Of a stretch of DNA of 61,566 bases, positions 8,700 to 16,994 are shown piece by piece (positions within the stretch are counted from its first letter, which is position 1; every line of letters starts with the position of its first letter). The stretch is from CAYPGT01 sp964512985 (GTDB taxonomy: Bacteria; Cyanobacteriota; Vampirovibrionia; LMEP-6097), in contig CAZELI010000014.1 in the NCBI GenBank assembly GCA_964512985.1, positions 1 to 61,566 of the forward strand, in the 5' to 3' direction. A program made the position numbers and the translations under genes. Under the pieces are notes generated by a model. The model had not been told where the DNA came from, ran no database searches, and saw only the letters and a program-made list of their open reading frames with translations.

Positions 8700-10639
8700 A
8701 TATCAAGTATTTTGTAGCGAACCAAGACAGCATAGAACAATTTTGGAATAGTTTTTTTAGAGATAATTTTAGTGACGCATATAAAATAGCAACTGAACTT
8801 AGACAGATTGCTGTAAATGATCTTGATAAAAATTATGCTTCTAATCTACAAGCAAAAGTACTACTTCGGCAGGGGCAATTAAATAGAGCAAAAGAAATCG
8901 TAGCTCAAACCAGTGATGATAATGGTTTGAAGCTCTTTATTAATTTTCTACTGGATGCCGATCCTAAACCTCTAATCCAAACTCCTAATCAAGAAATAGA
9001 TACCAGAATATATAAAGCTCAATGTATTTTGCTTTCAAGAATTTATTGGGGAGAACAATACCTCGCGAATATAGACGGACTTGAAGATCCAGATGAGCTT
9101 TTAGCAGCTGTCTTCAATGAATTAATTAATAAGCAAGAATATGACAAAGCCATCTTATCGTCCGTTCAAACTGTTGAACTGACACTTGAAGATCAAATGT
9201 TAAGCCACGACATACATCTACCAATCATATATGAACATTTAAATAATTTACTCGAGCTTGCTAATAAAGCTAAATACTCATCAACCAAGGCTAAATTATT
9301 TTTACTCAAATCACGTATCTTTAAAGATAGAGAAGCTGCTGAAGATGCTGAAATATTATTTGGCAAGGACAACAACAAAAACGGTCTAGCAGAGACTTAC
9401 ATGCATTATGCTAAAGAGTTCTCGGAGTTTGAATACTACGAGAAAGCTGTCAAACTTTTTAATGAAACTGATAATTATATTTCACAGGGATTTATTTATG
9501 AGGCACTTGCATCTATCGCTTTAGTTAATGGTGAAATTAAAGAAGCTAACACCTTCTTTAAGAAGGCTAGAGAGAAGCTTAATCGAGGGGGTATTTTTGA
9601 GTATTATGGGCTTGAAGTACAACATATTTCATTACTTGCAATCCGTGGCAAATACCAAAAAGTCAAGGAAGCTGTTCATGAGCTAATTAAACCAAGTGTT
9701 CCCAGTTTCTTTATAGCGCAAGCTTATCAAATACTTGCAAATACTTTAGTGCAACTTGGCGAAGATATAGATACTGCTAAAGCATATATAGAAATGGCTT
9801 GCGGTATCTTTAAACAACTAAAACGCTTTAACCAATTACTTTACACACAGAATGTCTACTTTCAAATCTTACTTCTCGATAATGACCTGGATAAAATTCA
9901 GAAAACTGGTCAAGAAATAATTCAACTCGCCACCAGACTTGGTAATGAGGAAATGAAAGCGTCTAAATATTTAGATTTAGCTTTTATAACGATAAGAGTC
10001 AGTCTAGAAGAAGGTTCTATCAGCCCAGAGAAAATATCCGAAGCAACCGATTATTTCAAAAAAGCCATTAATTTATACCAAGAGCAAAACAATTTACTTG
10101 GAGAGGCTGATACCTATCAAGCAATGGGCAACATGTTTACAGGCATTGGTAAACTAGAAGAAGCTCTCAATGCCTTTTTGATAGCTAAAAAACTCTATAT
10201 CAACCATAAAGCTCTCATGCAAGCTGCTATTACTGATACTCTTATTGGAATTTTAATGTTAAATTACGTGATGCTTAATGATCATACTTATCCTATCGCT
10301 GTCAGACATCTAGAACAAGCCTTAGTATACTTTTCTAAAGAAAACCTCTTAGATCTGCAATGGAAATGTACTTTCTATCTTGCCGACCTTCACCATAAAT
10401 ACTATATCCTCAAGGGTGATACTGGAGAAGCTGAGGTCTACAAAAACAAAGCTAAGAGTTGCTATTTAGAAATGTTGGTTGCTATTCAAGATTATGAAGA
10501 AGAAGCACCTAGTTTATTAATCAATCAAGAAAACCTAGCTGGAGTTAGCATAGAAGATGCTTATAACAAGGCTTATCAGTTCTTTCTGGCTATTGGAGAA
10601 GAGGCTACCGCAAGGAAATTTAGAAGATTCAATAATTAG
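8657..10639 (+). CDS. Tetratricopeptide-repeat protein, 660 aa
   Basis: The protein is built of degenerate TPR-like helical pairs throughout. Clearest are residues about 240-330 (AETYMHYAKEFSEFEYYEKAV, then GFIYEALASIALVNGEIKEA) and about 480-520 (GEADTYQAMGNMF). There is no signal peptide or transmembrane segment, so it is probably a cytoplasmic scaffold. It overlaps the small gene at 8388 and lies 120 bp before the flgI operon. A link with motility is possible but is not shown by the sequence. Confidence 0.85.
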   Translation: MPREDKKQNQDQDLNIKYFVANQDSIEQFWNSFFRDNFSDAYKIATELRQIAVNDLDKNYASNLQAKVLLRQGQLNRAKEIVAQTSDDNGLKLFINFLLDADPKPLIQTPNQEIDTRIYKAQCILLSRIYWGEQYLANIDGLEDPDELLAAVFNELINKQEYDKAILSSVQTVELTLEDQMLSHDIHLPIIYEHLNNLLELANKAKYSSTKAKLFLLKSRIFKDREAAEDAEILFGKDNNKNGLAETYMHYAKEFSEFEYYEKAVKLFNETDNYISQGFIYEALASIALVNGEIKEANTFFKKAREKLNRGGIFEYYGLEVQHISLLAIRGKYQKVKEAVHELIKPSVPSFFIAQAYQILANTLVQLGEDIDTAKAYIEMACGIFKQLKRFNQLLYTQNVYFQILLLDNDLDKIQKTGQEIIQLATRLGNEEMKASKYLDLAFITIRVSLEEGSISPEKISEATDYFKKAINLYQEQNNLLGEADTYQAMGNMFTGIGKLEEALNAFLIAKKLYINHKALMQAAITDTLIGILMLNYVMLNDHTYPIAVRHLEQALVYFSKENLLDLQWKCTFYLADLHHKYYILKGDTGEAEVYKNKAKSCYLEMLVAIQDYEEEAPSLLINQENLAGVSIEDAYNKAYQFFLAIGEEATARKFRRFNN

Positions 10640-10759
10640 GCTATACGCAGTTATCGGACTTTCAGGGCAAGTTTAATCGCCTTTTTAGACTATTTAGTTT
10701 CCCAAAGCTAAACCTATTAACCTATACATAAGAACGGATTATTAGTCCATAAAGCAGAT

Positions 10760-12160
10760 ATGGCCTATCTTAGCCTTCTATCATCATTCTTGAGAATTAA
10801 CAGTAAAGTTCGCAGAAGAATTACTGCTAAAACAACCTTTGGCCAATGCATTCGCAATTTATCGTTAGTATTTATTCTATTTATAAGTATGACCCTAGAT
10901 GCTGAGGCTATTCGCGTACGTATTAAGGACATCACTAAAGTACAAGGTTTAAGAGATAACTATTTAGTTGGTTATGGTTTAGTAGCTGGCTTGCCAAGTA
11001 ACAGTGGTGATAAAAACGCATTAGCAACTAACTTAGCTCAGGTGAATATGCTTAAAAATTTTGGTGTCAATATCAAAGAATTTTTGATAAATAATCAAAT
11101 CAATGTGAATAACATAGATGCTAACAATCCAGGTCAGCAAGTAATTGCAGCTCTTAAACAACTCAATGGTGGAGCGATCGGTAACGTCGCAGCAGTAATG
11201 ATCACTGCTAAGATAGGAGCTTATTCTAAGGAAGGAGACCACTTTGATGTAGATATATCTTCATTTGCATCTTCACGTAACTTAACTGGTGGAATTTTAT
11301 TACAAACTTTACTTAAAGGTCCTGATGGTAAAGTATACGCTTCAGCGCAAGGTCCTGTAATCAGCTCTGGATATGAGATAGAAGCTAATGGCTCAATAGT
11401 AAGAGAAGGTTCTCCTAACTCTGGTAGAATCCCTAAGGGCGGAATTGTAGAGTATGCTCTGCCTACTAATCTTGATACTAAAGATGGAATTATTCTCACT
11501 ACTGAGAAAATAGACTTTAGTACAACCAAGAAAATTGTAGAAGCAATAAACAGTTCAGCTGCCAATCGTCAAGCCAAAATTATTGATGGTAGAACTATTA
11601 GCATACAGCTTAATGGCCCAGAAGATGATCCAGTAACAGCTTTGTCGGATATTAGCAGCGTTATGGTTGATGCTGAAAACGAGGCTAAGGTAGTAATTCT
11701 AGAAAGAACTGGAACTATCGTAGTAGGAGCAGACGTGAAACTCTCTGCTGTAGCACTTGCTCACGGTAATATATCCATCACTATTAAAACTGATAATGAA
11801 GTCTCGCAACCTAATGTAAGCACCCTTGCTAATTTAAATACAGCAGGTGATAACACAACAATCAATACTAATCAAGCAAGCAATAATAGTGCAGGTGGAG
11901 CCAATACAACGGATGCTAGCACAGCTGGAGCTAACGGAGTTGGAACTGGTCTTGGTGGCATTCAAACCACAGCATTTTCTAATTCAGAAATTAACTTCAC
12001 TGAAACTGATACACGTTACGTAGAAGTGAAAGAATCCTCAACACTCGCAAATCTTGTTAACGAACTAAACAAAGTTGGTATTACATCAAGAGACTTGATT
12101 TCTATAATGCAAGCTCTGAAAGCATCTGGAGCATTACAAGCAGAACTGGAGATAATCTAG
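10760..12160 (+). CDS. flgI: Flagellar P-ring protein with long low-complexity insert
   Basis: FlgI forms the periplasmic bushing around the flagellar rod in the peptidoglycan layer of diderm bacteria. After an unusually long N-terminal leader (hydrophobic segment about residues 32-50, LSLVFILFISMTLDAEA) the mature sequence starts IRVRIKDITKVQGLRDN and continues NYLVGYGLVAGLPSNSGDK, the FlgI signature. At 466 residues it is about 90 longer than usual. Part of the excess is a Ser/Thr/Asn/Gly-rich insert at about 349-408, just before the conserved C-terminal end. The next gene starts directly after its stop codon and a FlgJ-type gene follows that one. No L-ring flgH is seen beside it. Confidence 0.94.
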   Translation: MAYLSLLSSFLRINSKVRRRITAKTTFGQCIRNLSLVFILFISMTLDAEAIRVRIKDITKVQGLRDNYLVGYGLVAGLPSNSGDKNALATNLAQVNMLKNFGVNIKEFLINNQINVNNIDANNPGQQVIAALKQLNGGAIGNVAAVMITAKIGAYSKEGDHFDVDISSFASSRNLTGGILLQTLLKGPDGKVYASAQGPVISSGYEIEANGSIVREGSPNSGRIPKGGIVEYALPTNLDTKDGIILTTEKIDFSTTKKIVEAINSSAANRQAKIIDGRTISIQLNGPEDDPVTALSDISSVMVDAENEAKVVILERTGTIVVGADVKLSAVALAHGNISITIKTDNEVSQPNVSTLANLNTAGDNTTINTNQASNNSAGGANTTDASTAGANGVGTGLGGIQTTAFSNSEINFTETDTRYVEVKESSTLANLVNELNKVGITSRDLISIMQALKASGALQAELEII

Positions 12161-13195
12161 ATGAAAGAGCAAATCAAAAATATCATCAATAAACATAAAG
12201 CTCAGTGTTCAGTCATCAATCCTAAAGACCAAGTATTTAATTTTGAACAAATAGCTATAAGTTTGATTATATTACTGCTTATAAGTTTTTTCCTTAGTAA
12301 ACCAGTACATGCACTACCTGTAATGAAAGCGGGAGTTATGGAAAGTACTCCAGTCGCAATTATTGCAGAATGGCCTATTGATGAGAACACTCAGATAGGA
12401 GAACATTTCTCAGCAAGAATCGTAGAAGATATAGTTGGAGCTGGAGATGAAATCCTTATACCTAAAGGTAGTAGAGTTATTGGTACCGTAGTAGAACTAG
12501 ACAACGCCAAATCATTTAACCGCGATGGACGTGTAGATATAAACTTCGAGAAGATTCTGTTTCCAGACAATATTACTAGCTATAACATCAACGCTGATGG
12601 AACATTAGTCCGAGATCCTCATCACACTGCTAAGTTAATTGGTGATGGAGCCCTTAAAACTACTGGTGGAGCTATACTAGGAGCTATTGCAGGGTTTAAG
12701 TTTGGTGGCATTCTTGGTACTGGTACGAGTACAGCTTCTAATCTGGCTATTGGAGCTATGAGCGGAGCTGGCTTATCACTAATATCATTTATAGCTAAGA
12801 AGGGTAGAGAGGTAGATATCACTCCAGGATTGCCAATGACCTTAAACATTATATCCATGGATGATCAACATTATAAGGAACAACAAATAGCAAGCCCAGC
12901 TTCACAAGAGGTAACAGCATATATCAAGAATATTAGAAACAATAAAATAGCAGTAGAAATAGAAAACAATATGCGCCACTCTATTCCACTTAGTAATTTA
13001 AAGATTGTTGATGGTTTAGGTTATACTGTCAAACCCAATCTAGCATTTAATTACCATGATGCTAAAGCCATTCCTGCTAAAACAAACTCTTCATATGAAT
13101 TTGAATTTAACCCAACTACAAAGAAAGCTAGATATTGGTTAGTCTTAACTGATAGCTTTGATAAGCAAGAATATTTTAGAAAAGAAATAAGGTAA
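12161..13195 (+). CDS. Membrane-anchored VirB10/TrbI-like envelope protein in flagellar operon
   Basis: A single membrane anchor (about residues 30-51, ISLIILLLISFFLSKPVHA) precedes a beta-rich periplasmic domain. The segment IPKGSRVIGTVVELDNAKS and the following INFEKILFPDN resemble the C-terminal domain of VirB10/TrbI proteins, where a stable-anchor loop is followed by a large barrel. A glycine-rich hydrophobic stretch (about residues 165-210) follows. The C-terminal ~110 residues form a separate beta-rich region (VTAYIKNIRNNKIAVEIEN). The gene starts right after the flgI stop and overlaps the FlgJ-type gene by 1 nt (TAATG). The VirB10 resemblance is by eye only; a flagellar assembly role is inferred from the operon. 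Confidence 0.7.
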   Translation: MKEQIKNIINKHKAQCSVINPKDQVFNFEQIAISLIILLLISFFLSKPVHALPVMKAGVMESTPVAIIAEWPIDENTQIGEHFSARIVEDIVGAGDEILIPKGSRVIGTVVELDNAKSFNRDGRVDINFEKILFPDNITSYNINADGTLVRDPHHTAKLIGDGALKTTGGAILGAIAGFKFGGILGTGTSTASNLAIGAMSGAGLSLISFIAKKGREVDITPGLPMTLNIISMDDQHYKEQQIASPASQEVTAYIKNIRNNKIAVEIENNMRHSIPLSNLKIVDGLGYTVKPNLAFNYHDAKAIPAKTNSSYEFEFNPTTKKARYWLVLTDSFDKQEYFRKEIR

Positions 13196-13533
13196 TGGAG
13201 ATTAATCCAGCTAGTTACAATATAGATTTAACCCCCAAGCCTGAATACGGTCTTGATAAAGACTCCATTAGAACAGAAAGATCCAATAGCCTACTGAGTC
13301 CTGAAAAGCAAAAAATTAAAGAACAAAGAGCGGCAGAAGATTTCGAAGCGATGTTTGTACAAATGTCACTCAAGCAAATGCGCCCTAAAACTGAAGATGG
13401 TTTATTCAATTCAGGCTTAGCAGAAGATGTCTTCTATCAATTCTTAGACGAAGCCATCGCCAAAGAAATCGCCAAATCCCCGAATAACTTTGGGATAGCG
13501 GATAGCGTAGCTAAAGAATTACCAATGTATTAA
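13195..13533 (+). CDS. flgJ: FlgJ-type flagellar rod-binding protein (rod domain only)
   Basis: The 112-residue protein corresponds to the rod-binding N-terminal domain of FlgJ: EQRAAEDFEAMFVQMSLKQMRP, followed by GLAEDVFYQFLDEAIAKEIAKS. The muramidase domain found in enterobacterial FlgJ is absent, as in many other phyla. It caps the growing rod in the periplasm. The ATG overlaps the stop of the preceding gene by 1 nt, so translation is probably coupled. Confidence 0.88.
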   Translation: MEINPASYNIDLTPKPEYGLDKDSIRTERSNSLLSPEKQKIKEQRAAEDFEAMFVQMSLKQMRPKTEDGLFNSGLAEDVFYQFLDEAIAKEIAKSPNNFGIADSVAKELPMY

Positions 13534-13551
13534 GCAAAAAAATATTTTACA

Positions 13552-13586
13552 ATGAATAATATTATACACAGTATAATATTATTCAT
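13552..13586. promoter_or_regulatory. 35-bp perfect palindrome over the tetR promoter and start
   Basis: Two perfect 16-nt arms (ATGAATAATATTATAC / GTATAATATTATTCAT) are separated by ACA. The right arm contains TATAAT (13572-13577), and the palindrome runs into the tetR start codon at 13585. This is the expected place for an autorepressor operator. The core TATAC-N3-GTATA recurs before the gene at 14343. Confidence 0.85.
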
Positions 13587-14190
13587 GCCTAGACGCGGTG
13601 AACATACTAAAGAAGAGCTTGAGACCTTAGTTATTAATGCAGCCACTGAGCTTTTAGAAGAGGGTGGGTTAGAAGCTATAAGCACTCGTAAAATAGCAGC
13701 TAAGATTGGTTACACCCATGGCACAGTTCATAGTTTTTATAAGAACTTTGGTGATTTAATTTTAAAAATCAATGCAATTACTTTAGAGAGAATTTACGAT
13801 AAATTAGAGAAAGTAAGTATGACGTCAAAGTCTCATGAGAAAGCTCTTAAAGGAATTGCTCATGCCTATGTGGAATATGGTCTAGAGAATAATAATCGCT
13901 GGCAAGCTCTCTATGAATTTCATTATCCAAAAGTAACAGGAGAAAATCTTCCTTCTTGGTATGAAGAAAGCATACATAGAAACTTTGCTCTAGTCGAATT
14001 ACATGTAAGTCATTTCTGTGCTAAGCCTGCTCAAGTACGTATCTATAGCCAAGTACTTTGGTCCTCTCTCCATGGCATAGCGATACTCTCTCTAAGCGGT
14101 AAACTAGATAGTGTTAAAGCTAAGTCAGTAAAAACTCTTATAGATAGCTTTGTAGAATTGTTTATAGCAGGATTAAAGAAAGTAGCTTAA
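13585..14190 (+). CDS. TetR/AcrR family transcriptional regulator
   Basis: The N-terminal HTH domain shows the TetR pattern: VINAATELLEEGGLEAISTRKIAAKIGYTHGTVHSFYKNFGDLI. An all-helical ligand domain follows. The frame is open from an ATG at 13552, but that codon lies inside the left arm of a perfect palindrome. The ATG at 13585 starts the typical MPRRGEHTKEEL sequence and gives 201 residues. TATAAT ends 7 nt before this ATG and there is no SD, so a leaderless mRNA is likely. The palindrome and the related sites at 14261-14320 suggest autorepression plus control of the exported protein at 14343. Confidence 0.88.
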   Translation: MPRRGEHTKEELETLVINAATELLEEGGLEAISTRKIAAKIGYTHGTVHSFYKNFGDLILKINAITLERIYDKLEKVSMTSKSHEKALKGIAHAYVEYGLENNNRWQALYEFHYPKVTGENLPSWYEESIHRNFALVELHVSHFCAKPAQVRIYSQVLWSSLHGIAILSLSGKLDSVKAKSVKTLIDSFVELFIAGLKKVA

Positions 14191-14260
14191 AACCCTTTAT
14201 TTACAAAGATTAGTGCCTTAAATTAAAAATACTTAATCTTATTTTAACTAAAACCTTATC

Positions 14261-14321
14261 ATACAGCGTATAATTAATACTATATATTATACAACGTATA
14301 GTTAATAAAATACAAAGTATA
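14261..14321. promoter_or_regulatory. Cluster of three putative TetR operator sites
   Basis: Three short inverted repeats share the core of the palindrome over the tetR start: ATAC-AGC-GTAT at 14261-14271, TATAC-AAC-GTATA at 14288-14300 and ATAC-AAA-GTAT at 14310-14320. Their centres are 28 and 21 bp apart. They lie immediately upstream of the SD and ATG of the next gene. Confidence 0.72.
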
Positions 14322-14342
14322 ACAAACCCCAAGGAGAAACAA

Positions 14343-14657
14343 ATGAAAACTAAACCCATAGCAATATTATTAATAATAACGATATTGAGCTTTCAATCGA
14401 TAAACCCTGTCTTCGCTACAAGGTATAAACTACAACAAACAGTTCAACAACTTCCAACCCAGGTAATGACAACTAATGGGACGCCTCAACAACAATCTCA
14501 GCCATATCATATATATGTCCCAGGAAAATACAAAGCAGAAAGCGCTCACCCAGTACGTGACGGCTTAATTGGCGTAGGTCTAGCTGGAGTCGTCGCAGTT
14601 GGATTGTTCATCCTTCTAATTGGAGAGATTCTAGAAGAAGGCGGGATGATTAAATAG
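14343..14657 (+). CDS. Small exported/membrane protein, probable TetR target
   Basis: No family is recognised. A signal peptide (IAILLIITILSFQSINPVFA) is followed by a Gln-rich linker, a proline/lysine segment (YHIYVPGKYKAESAHPVRDG) and one strongly hydrophobic segment (GLIGVGLAGVVAVGLFILLI) close to the C-terminus. The strong SD AAGGAG lies 6 nt before the ATG. Three putative TetR operators sit in the promoter, so the neighbouring regulator probably represses it. Its small size and single C-terminal membrane segment fit an envelope-stress or efflux accessory protein, but function is unknown. Confidence 0.8.
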   Translation: MKTKPIAILLIITILSFQSINPVFATRYKLQQTVQQLPTQVMTTNGTPQQQSQPYHIYVPGKYKAESAHPVRDGLIGVGLAGVVAVGLFILLIGEILEEGGMIK

Positions 14658-14687
14658 TTTAAAGAAAATAATGAAGATACAATTACT

Positions 14688-15467
14688 TCATACAAACGCA
14701 CTCACCATCTGCCTTTGGTGCTTTTCATAAATCGCTACTTCCGTAATATTCATCTCTCTTAATAGAGCTTCAAGTTTATCGTAGTTATGGCATAGATCAT
14801 GCGCAGCGTGGGCGTCACCAGCAATAGTGAATGTTATACCTTTATCCTTTGCCATTTGAATGATTTGACGACTAGGATAGATTTCACCTATGGGCTTACG
14901 TAGACCTGCCGTACTAATCTCAATAGATAAATCTTGCTCTTTAATAACATCCAATGTCTCATGATAAAGATCGGTCAAATCCACAGTAGGAAAGAACTTA
15001 AAGATTTTAATTAAATCCAGATGTGCCATTGAACTAATTAAGCCAGACTGAGCAATCGTTTGAATGTTCTTATAATATTCACGATAAAGATCATTAATGT
15101 CATATTTATCGTACTCTTTAATATAATGTGGATGATCAAACGGAAATCCATTAACAAAATGTACAGAACCTAAAACAAAATCTAACTTATCCCAATTCTT
15201 CTCTACCCACTTACGTCCCTCAGCACTAGTCTCAGGATCATTATCGTGTTCTATACCAGAACGAAATTTGATATCAGGATTACGCTCTCTAAGTTTATCG
15301 ATTTCATCAAAGCTTATACCAGCGATATAACGATCATGATCAGTAAACGCCAAATCCTGCAAACCCAATTCCCTAGCTTTATCTGCCCATGGCTGAAGAA
15401 CCTTCTCTGAATAAGGAAGATCTTCTCTATGAGCTTGAGGATGATTATGGTAATCTGCTACTAACAT
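14688..15467 (-). CDS. PHP-domain phosphatase, probable histidinol-phosphatase
   Basis: PHP-fold metal ligands are visible in order: DYHNHP at the N-terminus, FTDHD, SGIEHD, SVHF, MAHLDLI and GDAHAAHD near the C-terminus. The 259-residue length and the central SVHFVNGFPFDHP fit the HisJ/HisK type histidinol-phosphate phosphatases. hisD lies about 10 kb away in the same window. The ATG follows the stop of the upstream PyrE-like gene by 2 nt, so the two form an operon. Another PHP phosphoesterase substrate cannot be excluded. Confidence 0.82.
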   Translation of the reverse strand: MLVADYHNHPQAHREDLPYSEKVLQPWADKARELGLQDLAFTDHDRYIAGISFDEIDKLRERNPDIKFRSGIEHDNDPETSAEGRKWVEKNWDKLDFVLGSVHFVNGFPFDHPHYIKEYDKYDINDLYREYYKNIQTIAQSGLISSMAHLDLIKIFKFFPTVDLTDLYHETLDVIKEQDLSIEISTAGLRKPIGEIYPSRQIIQMAKDKGITFTIAGDAHAAHDLCHNYDKLEALLREMNITEVAIYEKHQRQMVSAFV

Positions 15468-15469
15468 AA

Positions 15470-16135
15470 TTAACGATAAGCTGGCTCGACAATATCATTC
15501 ATCGTAAGAATAGAAGTGTAATCTACGCCATATTCGTGTAGTCTTTGAGCGCCGCCATCTAAGCGGTCTATTACTGATATCACTTGTACTATTTCGGAGT
15601 CAGCTTCATCTTGCACTCTACGAATAGCTTCTATCATTTTAACGCCATCAACAATCTCATCTTGTATCAGACATACTTTAGTAGCAGGTCTAAGTGGACC
15701 CTCTATCCATTTGGAATAGCCTCTGCGTCTTGCATCATAACTATCTCTCACGAAGAAAGTACCAATCTCCTGACCTCTTAAAAACGCAAGCTGAGAAGTA
15801 GTAGCAGCTAAACTATAAGTCTTCTCAAACAAACCACCAATGAATTGAATTTCATCTTGTAATAAATGTAATATTGCAAGACTCGCTAAGAAAGATCCTT
15901 CTGCACCTAGTAGAGTTTCTTTCATATCTAAATAATGACTAGTAATTCTACCAGAAGGCAATACTGAATCTCCTTCAAATAAAGATTTAGCCCTAATAAT
16001 TTCAATTAATCTAGCTTTAGCATCATCATAACTAATATTAATTAAATCAGATCCTAGTTTAGTTTCTGTTTTCCGAGGAGCAGTTTTAGGCTTATTAATA
16101 CTTGGTTTGCTAGTAGGTCTTCTGTTATATACCAT
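15470..16135 (-). CDS. Orotate phosphoribosyltransferase-like protein with altered active site
   Basis: The overall layout is PyrE-like: LIEIIRAKSLFEGDSVLPSGRITSHYLDMK, then QFIGGLFEKTYSLAATTSQLA, IGTFFVRDSYDARRRGYSKWIEG and VCLIQDEIVDGVKMIEAI, then ISVIDRLDGGAQRL. The catalytic loop, normally FxRKEAKDHG, reads FVRDSYDARRRG. The PRPP loop, normally DDVITTG, reads DEIVDG. It may be a divergent enzyme or a non-catalytic relative. About 30 N-terminal residues rich in Pro/Lys/Thr precede the domain. TACAAT ends 7 nt before the ATG. The PHP phosphatase follows 2 nt downstream. Confidence 0.75.
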   Translation of the reverse strand: MVYNRRPTSKPSINKPKTAPRKTETKLGSDLINISYDDAKARLIEIIRAKSLFEGDSVLPSGRITSHYLDMKETLLGAEGSFLASLAILHLLQDEIQFIGGLFEKTYSLAATTSQLAFLRGQEIGTFFVRDSYDARRRGYSKWIEGPLRPATKVCLIQDEIVDGVKMIEAIRRVQDEADSEIVQVISVIDRLDGGAQRLHEYGVDYTSILTMNDIVEPAYR

Positions 16136-16142
16136 ATATTAG

Positions 16143-16148
16143 ATTGTA
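16143..16148 (-). promoter_or_regulatory. -10 box of the PyrE-like gene
   Basis: On the minus strand TACAAT ends 7 nt before the ATG at 16135. No SD is present, so a leaderless mRNA is expected. Confidence 0.6.
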
Positions 16149-16979
16149 TCATAAAGTGACTGAGTGGCTGGGTGACTGAGTCAAGTCCACCATAGCTTCA
16201 AGAGTTGCCTCTGGAGCCTCATTGATATTAGCTTCTAGTAGAGGAAACTCTTCCTTAATAGTTATCGAAGTCTTAGGACCAATACTTATAAGATGAAGAT
16301 TGTTTCGAGTAGTTATTTTTTGCAGACGGTTGATACCAATATTTTTCTTAAAATTTCTTACAATCTCCGAACTCGTAAAACTTATAAATAATTCTTCGTC
16401 ATTATCAAGTAATTTATCAAATTTTTCTAAGGTAAACGAATTGACCTCTGGAATTATAGTTCTATAAGCATTGACTAAAGTTACTTTAATTTGTTTAGTA
16501 GATTCTAGCTTAGCCACCAAATCATCATTAATGTTCTCGGCACGCGGTAATATCAACTCAATAGGATCCATTCCAGAAGCAGAATCTCCATCACAAAACT
16601 TCTCTATAAACTCAGTAGCTAAACATGCTGAATTAAACTCTGAAGGAATGAAATTCACAGGAAACCCTATTTCATTAATAATAAAATCAGCCGTTGTTTG
16701 ACCAACGCAAGCTATCTTCAAGCGTGGACTTAAATGAAAAAAATGTCCACCAAGCTCAAGTAACCTAGAGAAAAATACTTCTGCAGCTTTCTTACTTAAA
16801 AATACAACCCAATCGTAGTGATGATTCTCGCGAATTACTTTATCTAAGGCAATATAGTCATCGCTAGGCTTAATAAATTCTATACAGGGCAAATGGAAAT
16901 AATCCAAATTCCTAGATTCCAATAAAGAATAGAATCTCTCCGAATCGTCAATAGCTTTAGTTATTACAACTGTAGACAC
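16149..16979 (-). CDS. hemD: Uroporphyrinogen-III synthase
   Basis: HemD closes and inverts ring D of hydroxymethylbilane. The 276 residues show the two-domain HemD pattern: YDWVVFLSKKAAEVFFSRL in the first domain, KIACVGQTTADFI, then ILPRAENINDDLVAKLES, ELFISFTSSEIVRNF and LHLISIGPKTSITI. The GTG start is preceded by TATAAT ending 7 nt upstream within the 15-bp gap to the response-regulator gene. It may therefore have its own leaderless promoter. hemA lies about 3 kb away. The last residues (TQSPSHSVTL) are encoded by a short tandem sequence that recurs at 53675. Confidence 0.88.
   Translation of the reverse strand: MSTVVITKAIDDSERFYSLLESRNLDYFHLPCIEFIKPSDDYIALDKVIRENHHYDWVVFLSKKAAEVFFSRLLELGGHFFHLSPRLKIACVGQTTADFIINEIGFPVNFIPSEFNSACLATEFIEKFCDGDSASGMDPIELILPRAENINDDLVAKLESTKQIKVTLVNAYRTIIPEVNSFTLEKFDKLLDNDEELFISFTSSEIVRNFKKNIGINRLQKITTRNNLHLISIGPKTSITIKEEFPLLEANINEAPEATLEAMVDLTQSPSHSVTL
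16158..16181. repeat. Short repeat (unit GACTGAGTGGCTGGGT) at the hemD 3' end
   Basis: The 16-nt GACTGAGTGGCTGGGT is followed by a second half unit GACTGAGT. An exact inverted copy of the 16-mer lies at 53675-53690 after another gene. Confidence 0.7.
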
Positions 16980-16986
16980 ACAGTTA

Positions 16987-16992
16987 ATTATA
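16987..16992 (-). promoter_or_regulatory. -10 box of hemD
   Basis: On the minus strand TATAAT ends 7 nt before the GTG at 16979, inside the 15-bp gap after the response-regulator stop. No SD is visible. Confidence 0.6.
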
Positions 16993-16994
16993 AA

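Noticed and set aside
13552..13584. Upstream ATG at 13552 as the tetR start
   Set aside because: It is part of a perfect palindrome; the 11 extra residues are encoded by the operator and are untypical for the family.
16158..16181. Possible mobile-element end at the hemD terminus
   Set aside because: Only short 16-nt units with one inverted copy were seen; no transposase or target duplication is present.
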